A DNA stretch of 64,000 bases from Dyadobacter soli. GTDB taxonomy: Bacteria > Bacteroidota > Bacteroidia > Cytophagales > Spirosomataceae. Under the pieces are notes generated by a model. It was not told where the DNA came from and did not search any database. It saw nothing but the letters and a program-made list of their open reading frames with translations. Position numbers and translations under genes: made by a program. Below, in pieces: positions 26,501 through 32,608 of this stretch (position 1 is the first letter of the stretch; each line of letters opens with the position of its first letter). The stretch spans positions 124,001 to 188,000 of the forward strand of contig NZ_FNAN01000001.1 in assembly GCF_900101885.1 (NCBI RefSeq), given 5' to 3'.

Positions 26501-26644
26501 TCCTCCCTGCGCATTTACGCAAGCGCATTCAACCTGTTCACCATCACAGGCGTGAAGGATTATGATCCGGAAGGAAACAGCGAAAGCGGCCAGTTCTACC
26601 CGCAACAGCGCATTTTGAACCTGGGCCTCAATATCAAATTTTAA
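23513..26644 (+). CDS. SusC/RagA TonB-dependent outer-membrane transporter (GH30 locus)
   Basis: 1043-residue outer-membrane importer. Signal peptide with an extended charged N-region (~1-38, cleavage after SAFAQ); carboxypeptidase-like domain (GLPGASVILKGTSTGTTTDVDG); SusC box LDEIVVVGYGT; plug with VLIVVDGIPGQVGG and IESISILKDASAAVYGSRAANG; barrel ending in LGLNIKF. The stop codon overlaps the possible SusD start by one base (TAATG), so the two are translationally coupled. The locus contains a hybrid sensor upstream and a GH30 enzyme downstream, pointing to a beta-linked glycan substrate, but the specificity cannot be deduced from the transporter itself. Confidence 0.95.
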   Translation: MKKTFYRGDGVRRTDGPAFRVTCFLLLLVLTSLSAFAQNPFNVKGTVTSETGEGLPGASVILKGTSTGTTTDVDGKYSLNLPDGSGTLVFTYIGYVNQEIVIGNRSQLDVKLAPNDKTLDEIVVVGYGTQKKATLTGSVSEVKGADIVKSPQPNLSNSLAGRFSGFVANNRGGEPGYDGSSYTVRGFATTGNNDVLIVVDGIPGQVGGLDRLDPNDIESISILKDASAAVYGSRAANGVILVTTKRGTTGKPVISYSFNQGFSSPTRLPKLADAPTYATIMNEIDYYNNPAGGMNQHYSADEIEKFRNGSDPLNYPNTDWQKETLRNFALQNQHNLAINGGTDNVKYYVSLGTIYQDGLYKNGATKYKQYNFRSNIDANVTKDFKVSLGVSGRQENRAFPISSAGNTFRSIYRAYPTVIAQYLNGYYSTGVENQNPVVLGTNMGGTVSNPTSVFNGILRASYNLPFVDGLSVDGFYSVDKSFNFSKSFSTPYTLYNYNKTTGAYTGVVTGGSAGAASIDQSQLNITNITQNLRLNYLKTIGKHNINAFVAYEQNKRNEAKFGATRINFPTTSTPELSQGGAAATDKNNSGSSFNFTRRSYIGRLAYNFNEKYLAEVQARVDGSSVFPKGKQYGFFPSVSAGYRISEEDWFKNSVRFIDDLKFRASYGTLGNDNVGQFQFYNNYSFVNQYVLGNSVISPGIDLTKLANPNITWETSKKLDIGLNAVFLKNFNIEVIYFNQKRSDILSARNASIPNTSGIVNPYKTNDNTPLVPDENLGKVNNTGVEATLGYNHNGKFRYNISGNITYAKSKVVFIDEAPGALDYQRQTGGPLYTKLLYNTLGIFRSQADLDAYPHVQGAQPGDLILEDYNKDGKITADDQVRSKYGNVPLLTYGLTFNAGYDAFDLAVVFSGQGMVSQYVLPESGQVGNFYSSWADNRWSPSNTEGSFPRVDTRASSSINGGLYANNFWLNNSSFIRLKNVEFGYTLPKDALTRLKISSLRIYASAFNLFTITGVKDYDPEGNSESGQFYPQQRILNLGLNIKF

Positions 26645-28341
26645 TGGAAATCATGATTAACATGAATATAAAAAGCTTGAAACTACCAGCCCTGGCCGCG
26701 GCGATGATGCTTTCGCTATCCGCATGCGACCAAAACTTCCTGGACGTCGTGCCCACCGACCGTGTGTCCGACGCCTCCATTCTTTCCGACTCCGTATTGT
26801 TCGAAGCATACGTCACCAACCGCTACATGGGCGTGCGCCTGACCGACAAGGAAGCGGAAGGAACATTGCCCGGCTTCGGTCGCGGGTTTGAATATGCATT
26901 GTGGTCGTCGGTTACCGATGAATCCATTTACAACAACGACGACAATACCTGGTTGATCCAGCGGGGACAGATTGCGCCGGAAAATACCGGTATCGCCGGC
27001 TCATTCTGGGGCCGCAGCTACCGCAGCATCCGCGAGATCAACTACGCATTGGCTAATATCGATGCCGTGCCGATGAGCGCCGGCCGCCGGAGCCGGTTGA
27101 AAGGGGAGTTGCAATTTATCCGCGCATTCCGCTACCACGATCTGCTGCGTAATTACGGTAAAGTAGTGTTGCTGGGCGATAAAGTTTACGAGGTAAGTGA
27201 CGATCTGACCAGCCCTGAACTTTTCCAGAAAGCGGAAATTAAGGCAGGCCTGGACTACGCCATCGCGCAACTCGACGAAGCCGCCGCATTACTTCCGGCT
27301 TCAAACGATAATTCGACGTGGAAGCTCGGCCGCGCGACCAAAGGTGCCGCATTGGCATTGAAATCACGCCTGGCATTATACGCCGCGAGCCCGCTCTACA
27401 ATGCAGGTACCTGGCAACAAGCCGCGGCAGCGGCCAAAGCGGTGATGGATTTGAACAAATACACCCTTTACACCGGTGGCTACGGCAATCTTTTCACGAC
27501 TAACGATAATTCCGAAATCATTTTTGGACGCTTGTACGCCATAGGTGCGCGCCACGTGTGCCTCGAAATCGCCAACGGACCCAATGGCTACAACGCCTGG
27601 GGCGGTAACGTACCGACGCAAAACCTGGTGGACGACTACGAAATGATGGACGGCACGCGCATTACCGACGCGAATACCAGCTATGATGCCAAGAACCCAT
27701 ACAAAAACCGCGATCCGCGTTTTTATGCAACCGTTTTATACAATGGAGCACCGTATCGCGGCAGTACCATCGAAACATTCACACCCGGTGGAAAGGATAG
27801 CAAAGACGGCGCTTCCAACTGGAATACGTCGAAGACAGGTTATTACCTGAAAAAATTCATGAACGACGCCCTGCCGATCGATAACCCGTGGGATGTGGCC
27901 GGTACCCAAACCTGGATTTACTTCCGCTATGCCGAAATATTGCTGAACTACGCCGAGGCGCAGAACGAAGCTTCGGGTCCCGACGCTACGGTTTACGCGG
28001 CCGTGAATGCGGTCCGCCAGCGTACAGGTGTGGGTATGCCTGCATTGCCCACGGGCCTTACGCAGGCGCAGATGCGTGAGCGCATCCGCAACGAGCGCCG
28101 CGTGGAGCTGGCATTCGAAGAGCACCGCTTCTATGATGTACGCCGCTGGAAAACAGCTCCTACTGTCGAAAACGCACCGGCTTACGGTATTGAAATCGGT
28201 AAGAGCGGCAGTACGTTTACCTATACCCGGAAGGAAGCGCTTACCGGCCGCAGCTTTGCCGACAAGCAATATTGGCTGCCGATCCCGCGCACCGAAATCC
28301 AGGCTTCGAACAACCAGCTCGAACAAAACCCGGGCTATTAA
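26644..28341 (+). CDS. SusD/RagB-family glycan-binding lipoprotein (GH30 locus)
   Basis: 565-residue surface lipoprotein partner of the preceding SusC. The lipobox LSAC places the lipidated Cys at residue 28 from the ATG at 26644; in-frame ATGs at 26653 and 26662 would also keep the signal peptide, and the last gives a cleaner one. SusD features: helical region RLKGELQFIRAFRYHDLLRNYG, IFFRYAEILLNYAEAQNEA-type C-terminal TPR (TWIYFRYAEILLNYAEAQNE), and RIRNERRVELAFEEHRFYDV. The C-terminus ends in NQLEQNPGY, as is usual for the family. A terminator follows 11 bp after the stop. Confidence 0.94.
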   Translation: MEIMINMNIKSLKLPALAAAMMLSLSACDQNFLDVVPTDRVSDASILSDSVLFEAYVTNRYMGVRLTDKEAEGTLPGFGRGFEYALWSSVTDESIYNNDDNTWLIQRGQIAPENTGIAGSFWGRSYRSIREINYALANIDAVPMSAGRRSRLKGELQFIRAFRYHDLLRNYGKVVLLGDKVYEVSDDLTSPELFQKAEIKAGLDYAIAQLDEAAALLPASNDNSTWKLGRATKGAALALKSRLALYAASPLYNAGTWQQAAAAAKAVMDLNKYTLYTGGYGNLFTTNDNSEIIFGRLYAIGARHVCLEIANGPNGYNAWGGNVPTQNLVDDYEMMDGTRITDANTSYDAKNPYKNRDPRFYATVLYNGAPYRGSTIETFTPGGKDSKDGASNWNTSKTGYYLKKFMNDALPIDNPWDVAGTQTWIYFRYAEILLNYAEAQNEASGPDATVYAAVNAVRQRTGVGMPALPTGLTQAQMRERIRNERRVELAFEEHRFYDVRRWKTAPTVENAPAYGIEIGKSGSTFTYTRKEALTGRSFADKQYWLPIPRTEIQASNNQLEQNPGY

Positions 28342-28352
28342 TGCAAATCCTC

Positions 28353-28386
28353 ACTCCCGGTGCATCAGTCGCCGGGAGTTCTTTTT
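28353..28386 (+). terminator. Terminator after the second susD
   Basis: ACTCCCGG (28353-28360) pairs with CCGGGAGT (28372-28379), followed by TCTTTTTAT. It stands between SusD and the GH30 gene, so GH30 expression relies on read-through or on its own promoter. The hairpin also argues against the longer GH30 reading frame beginning at 28360. Confidence 0.75.
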
Positions 28387-28410
28387 ATCCATTCCCTGAC
28401 AGACTTTTTC

Positions 28411-29979
28411 ATGCAAATTTCTCAAAACCTGGGAACGCTGTTCCTTGGGCTTGTTATGGCTACGTCCATAAACTGCCACGGCAGCGAGCCCGTCACCGAA
28501 ACAGTCGATCCGGTTGGCGACCCAGCCAAAGAGACGGTAACGATCCGTATCGACCCATCCAAAACCTACCAGACCATCCGGCATTTCGGCGGCTCCGACG
28601 CCTGGGCCTGCCAGTTTGCCGGTAACTGGCCACTGGCGAAGCGAAATGCGATTGCCGATCTGCTTTTCAGCACCGATACCCTCGCCGACGGCCATTTGAA
28701 AGGCATCGGCCTGTCGCTCTGGCGGTTCAATGCGGGCGGAGGCACCGCCGAGCAGGGCGAAGCCAGCGGTATCCGCGACGAATGGCGCCGTGCCGAATCG
28801 TTTTTCGCGGGCGACGGCGGCTACGACTGGAACAAGCAGGCGGGACAAATGTGGTTCCTTAATGCGGCCAAAGAGCGGGGCGTGAATGCGTTTCTGCTTT
28901 TCCCGAATTCCCCGCCGGTGCAGTTTACGACCAATGGAAAAGGCTATGCAACCAATGGTCAGCCCAATCTTCCCGCACAGCAATTCGACAAATTCGCCGG
29001 CTACCTGGCCGACGTGATCGACGGCGTGCGGAAGAAAACCGGCATTACTTTTCAATACGTGAGCCCGGTGAACGAGCCGCAGTGGGATTGGAGCGACGGA
29101 GGGCAGGAGGGGACACCCTATTTCAACAACCAGATCGCTACGATTACCCGCTCGCTCAGCGCCGCGCTTTTGAAGAAAAGCCTTGCTACCAAAATCAACG
29201 TCGCGGAAGCCGGGCAGATCGAGTACCTGTATTCAGAGCATAACCGTCCGGGGCGCGCGAGCCAGGTTTCTGCTTTTTTTGACAAAAACAACAACGACTA
29301 CATTGGTAACCTGCCCAATGTGCTTCCAGCCATTTCGGGTCACAGCTATTTTACAACTTCCCCTTACAAAGCCGGGGCCGACAAGCGCAGGCAGCTGGCA
29401 GCCGCAGTGGCCAAAGTGCCCGGCCTCGAATACTGGCAATCAGAGTATTGCATTCTCGGGGATAATGAGGGCGAAATAAAAGGGGAAGGTCGCGAGCTGG
29501 GCATTAACCCCGCGCTGTATGTTGCGCGCGTGATCCATAACGACCTCGTGAATGCGAATGCAACGGCGTGGCACTGGTGGATCTCCGTTTCGCCCTATGA
29601 TTACAAGGATGGCCTGGTTTACATTGATAAAAATAAAACCGACGGTAATTTCCAGTCCTCCAAAATGCTTTGGGCGATGGGTAATTTCAGCCGTTTCGTA
29701 CGTCCTGGCGCGAAAAGAATAGACGCCTCGAGCAGCCTTGGTACCGACGGGCTATTGGTTTCTTCCTATTTAAATACCAATAATGAACTGGTGACGGTGA
29801 TCGTCAACAACGACGGCGAGGACCGCGAAGTGAAGCTAGCCCTTCCGACGGACCCCAAGGCCGGAACTATCCGGGCGTACGAAACTTCTGCCGTGAGCGA
29901 TCTTGCGCCTATGCGGGTTGCGGGAGGCAATTTTGTGGTCAAAGCGCGGAGTATTGTGACGGTGACCAGCAAAATGTAA
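28411..29979 (+). CDS. GH30-family glycoside hydrolase (endo-beta-1,6-galactanase/glucanase type)
   Basis: 522-residue exported retaining glycosidase of clan GH-A. The N-terminus (MQISQ...TSINC) is a signal peptide with a possible lipid-anchored Cys22. The GH30 fold begins at RHFGGSDAWACQFAGNW. The acid/base is Glu222 in YVSPVNEPQWDW and the nucleophile Glu345 in YWQSEYCILGD; HWWISVSPYDY and the C-terminal beta-side domain (ELVTVIVNNDGEDREVKLAL) complete the family layout. The closest described relatives by layout act on beta-1,6-linked galactan or glucan; this is an estimate. The gene closes the locus with the sensor and SusC/SusD. Start chosen downstream of the hairpin at 28353. Confidence 0.88.
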   Translation: MQISQNLGTLFLGLVMATSINCHGSEPVTETVDPVGDPAKETVTIRIDPSKTYQTIRHFGGSDAWACQFAGNWPLAKRNAIADLLFSTDTLADGHLKGIGLSLWRFNAGGGTAEQGEASGIRDEWRRAESFFAGDGGYDWNKQAGQMWFLNAAKERGVNAFLLFPNSPPVQFTTNGKGYATNGQPNLPAQQFDKFAGYLADVIDGVRKKTGITFQYVSPVNEPQWDWSDGGQEGTPYFNNQIATITRSLSAALLKKSLATKINVAEAGQIEYLYSEHNRPGRASQVSAFFDKNNNDYIGNLPNVLPAISGHSYFTTSPYKAGADKRRQLAAAVAKVPGLEYWQSEYCILGDNEGEIKGEGRELGINPALYVARVIHNDLVNANATAWHWWISVSPYDYKDGLVYIDKNKTDGNFQSSKMLWAMGNFSRFVRPGAKRIDASSSLGTDGLLVSSYLNTNNELVTVIVNNDGEDREVKLALPTDPKAGTIRAYETSAVSDLAPMRVAGGNFVVKARSIVTVTSKM

Positions 29980-30280
29980 CCTGAGTGATGGTGATTTGAT
30001 TGTCAGGTAATTGTCAGGAATTGCCATTTATTGTTGAATACGTTGGGCGGGCGGGTACTTCGGTATCGGCCCGCTTTCTTTTGTGCGGTCTTTTGTAATG
30101 TAAGACTTGCGAGGTACTTTCGATCAGAATGGGACAAATGGTGTCGCATGCACGAACCCGGTAGCGGACCACATTTTTATTCAAACAGGCGATTCCAACC
30201 AAATGGCCTTGGTGCAACTCCGTAATGTAACCGGCTGTCTCGTCTGCGGAACTGCCAGAATCAAGTCCTTAAAAACATTT
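29980..30280. other. Gap of 301 bp, GC-rich hairpin only
   Basis: No gene is visible. A direct repeat ATTGTCAGG occurs twice near 30000-30018. A GC-rich hairpin-like element (GCGGGTACTTCGGTATCGGC and following, about 30050-30075) is followed by a T-rich run at 30074-30082 and may terminate the GH30 transcript. The next gene's frame is open back to 30107, but that extension lacks membrane-protein character and is not included. Confidence 0.4.
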
Positions 30281-31591
30281 ATGCCTACAAGAAATATCCT
30301 TGCCTTGCTTGCCACGCTGCTGCTGATCATCGCGGCGCGTTTTTACCTGGTCGAAACCTATGCCATTGCGCTTCCCTTCTGGGACCAGTGGGATGCCGAG
30401 GGCGACTATCTTCTGCGGCCATGGATCGAGGGGCGACTGAGGATTGATGAACTTTGGCACACCCATAACGAGCACCGTATTTTTCCCACGCGGCTGCTAT
30501 CGCTGCTGATTTTCAATGTTACGGGTGTTTGGGACAACGTCATCGAAGCGCGGGTGAATATCTTCCTGGCGGCTTGCATACCGCTCATTATCCTGCTTTT
30601 CCTGATGCGTCAAAGGGAGCTGCACGGCGTTCGCTGGCTGATTTTGATTGTGATTATCGCGCAGTTTGCACTTCCGTTTTCATTTGAAAACATGCTGGTC
30701 GGTTTCCAGAGCCAGTTTTATTTCCTGATGATTTTTACCCTTTTCGCCCTGATACTCGCTGCGCGCTACCCGGATAGCCTCCTGGCCATGGCCGGTATAT
30801 TGGTACTGTCGTGGCTGAGCGTGCTGACGATGGCTTCGGGCATTCTTACGCCCCTCGCAGCTACGGGCGTGTATGCATTGCAAGGTTTCCTGAAACGGGA
30901 AGTCAACTGGAAACACGTGGGCATGGTGGTGGTACTCGTGGGACTTGCGGCGCTTGGCTATTCCATTATGCCGCATATCGAAGGCAACCAGATTTACCGT
31001 TCACGCAATATCGCGGAAATACGCAAGGCATTGCGGTTCATTCTGTCGTGGCCGGTTTCCAAAAGCTGGCCGGCTGCCATTGCATTGTGGTTTCCCGCGG
31101 TGGGAATGGTATGCTGGCTTTTGCGTAGCCGCGCGCTCTCCCGCGCGGACATGGTCATGGCCGGGTGCGCAATGTGGTCGCTCGGGCAGACGCTCGCCAT
31201 CGCTTACGGGCGCGGGCAGGCGATGGGAGGGGTATCCTCACGTTATACCGAGCTATTCACGATCGGACTCATTGGCAATGCCTGGTTCGCGGCCCGTTTT
31301 ATTGAGATAACCCTTAAAAACAAGCGCGTGGCCTGGCTGGGCGCTGTCTTTTTCGTGGTATTCATCATGGGGCACACCAGCCGTCGCAAGCGCGATATGC
31401 GTGACGTGTACCACACCTATGAGCTGTCCATGAAGCAGGAAACGAACGTACGTAAATACATGAAAACCGGGGATGCATCCGTGCTGGTCCAGCCGCTGTT
31501 TCAAATACCCTACCCGGATTCAATCCGTTTGCGCAGCTTGCTCGATAACCCGACGATCCGGCCCATCCTGCCGCCTTACCTGAGCGAATAG
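30281..31591 (+). CDS. Polytopic membrane protein, possible GT-C-type glycosyltransferase
   Basis: 436 residues with about ten hydrophobic helices (for example NILALLATLLLIIAARFYLV at ~4-24, FLAACIPLIILLFLM and AGILVLSWLSVLTMASGIL). After helix 1 comes an extracytoplasmic loop with acidic residues, PFWDQWDAEGDYLLRPWIEG and THNEHRIFPTRLL. A D/E motif in the first long loop is the catalytic feature of lipid-sugar-dependent GT-C transferases, so that role is possible. There is no assignable family and no partner gene next to it. The ATG at 30281 is preferred because the first helix starts right after it. Confidence 0.65.
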   Translation: MPTRNILALLATLLLIIAARFYLVETYAIALPFWDQWDAEGDYLLRPWIEGRLRIDELWHTHNEHRIFPTRLLSLLIFNVTGVWDNVIEARVNIFLAACIPLIILLFLMRQRELHGVRWLILIVIIAQFALPFSFENMLVGFQSQFYFLMIFTLFALILAARYPDSLLAMAGILVLSWLSVLTMASGILTPLAATGVYALQGFLKREVNWKHVGMVVVLVGLAALGYSIMPHIEGNQIYRSRNIAEIRKALRFILSWPVSKSWPAAIALWFPAVGMVCWLLRSRALSRADMVMAGCAMWSLGQTLAIAYGRGQAMGGVSSRYTELFTIGLIGNAWFAARFIEITLKNKRVAWLGAVFFVVFIMGHTSRRKRDMRDVYHTYELSMKQETNVRKYMKTGDASVLVQPLFQIPYPDSIRLRSLLDNPTIRPILPPYLSE

Positions 31592-31771
31592 TGGCACGCC
31601 GTTCCCGCTAAATAATCCGGATCCCCCGAATTGTACCCGTAGGATAATTATAATTGCCAGACCATGTAAAATGAAATAGCATTGCGGCCGAATCCGGGTA
31701 AACGGCCGTGGCTAACTTTCGAAAAAGCCGTCGGCCTTTGTTTCGGAACAGGTGTTCACAAAACAAAAGCT

Positions 31772-32374
31772 ATGAAAATCAGCACAATTTTTACATTGGT
31801 TTGGCTCTCGGCAGCCGTGCAATGCTTCGGTCAGGAAAAACTCTGGACCGCCGCAGACAAACAAACTACCCTCGACCAGTTGACGCGCACACGCGACGCG
31901 GTGGTGAAGGAAACAGAAAACCTCACACCCGAGCAATGGGCATTCCGCGAGTCGCCCGACCGCTGGTCCATCGGGCAGATCGTCGAGCACCTCGCGCTCT
32001 GGGAAATAGTGTGGTTCAGGGAGCTCACCATCGGTACCCGCAGCAAACCGCAACCGGAGCTGATCAAAACCAGCCGTCCCGACAGCTACTATGAGGAGTT
32101 TATCATGGAACCCAATCCCCACAAAGCCGCAGACATCTCAGCGCCGACAGGCTTCATCAAAGGCAAGGATAACCTGACCTTCTTCCTGCGCGGCAGAGAG
32201 CAAACCCTGACATTCATAAGCAAAAGCGAAGCCGATATGCGCGCGCTCTTCGAATTCACCGGCACCCCCGACCCCCGCAACATGCACCAGGTACTCATCT
32301 ACCAATGGGGCCACACCGACCGGCATTTGCGGCAAATTTTGAAAGTAAAAAGCCATCCGTCGTATCCAAAGTAA
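31772..32374 (+). CDS. Exported DinB-like metal-binding protein
   Basis: 200 residues. A signal peptide (~1-20, ending QCFGQ) precedes a DinB/YfiT four-helix-bundle domain. The conserved layout is visible: LDQLTRTRDAVVKETENLT, a helix with RWSIGQIVEHLALWE (first His ligand at the IVEHL position), and the last helix with YQWGHTDRHLRQILKV (the HTDRH pair supplies two further ligands). Cytoplasmic DinB proteins act as metal- and thiol-dependent transferases; an exported version is less usual and its role is unknown. The frame is open upstream to 31682, but the signal peptide fixes the start at 31772. Confidence 0.8.
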   Translation: MKISTIFTLVWLSAAVQCFGQEKLWTAADKQTTLDQLTRTRDAVVKETENLTPEQWAFRESPDRWSIGQIVEHLALWEIVWFRELTIGTRSKPQPELIKTSRPDSYYEEFIMEPNPHKAADISAPTGFIKGKDNLTFFLRGREQTLTFISKSEADMRALFEFTGTPDPRNMHQVLIYQWGHTDRHLRQILKVKSHPSYPK

Positions 32375-32378
32375 GTTC

Positions 32379-32533
32379 GGAAGGAGGAAGGGGGGAAAGG
32401 AGGAAAGGAGGAAAGGGAAGAAGGGAGGAAGGGGCGACTTTCCTCCCTTTTCGTTTCCCGCCCTTCCTCTATTTTACTTTCCTCCCTTTCCTCCATCCTC
32501 CCTTCCCCCCTTTTTCCTTCCTCCCTTTCTCCC
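32379..32533. repeat. Long purine tract followed by pyrimidine tract
   Basis: From 32379 to 32434 the plus strand is 56 unbroken purines built from GGAGGAAAG-like words. From 32439 to 32533 it is almost only pyrimidines (CCTCCCTTT-like words). The halves are roughly complementary and could form a long imperfect hairpin or cruciform, and each tract alone could form triplex DNA. It directly follows the DinB-like stop codon and may act as its terminator. No gene. Confidence 0.85.
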
Positions 32534-32574
32534 AAATTTTAAACAGATTATTAATATTAAATCTCGCTAAATGC

Positions 32575-32606
32575 ATATATTGAATGGTTCACTTCCATTC
32601 ATATAT
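32575..32606 (+). promoter_or_regulatory. Hairpin immediately upstream of the quinoprotein start codon
   Basis: ATATATTGAATGG (32575-32587) and CCATTCATATAT (32595-32606) are inverted repeats with one bulged T and a 7-base loop. The element ends two bases before the ATG at 32609. In RNA it would occupy the ribosome-binding region; in DNA it could be an operator. Confidence 0.5.
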
Positions 32607-32608
32607 CT

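Noticed and set aside
30107-30280. 58-residue N-terminal extension of the polytopic membrane protein
   Set aside because: The extension is polar and cysteine-containing, has no good start context, and the first membrane helix begins right after the ATG at 30281.
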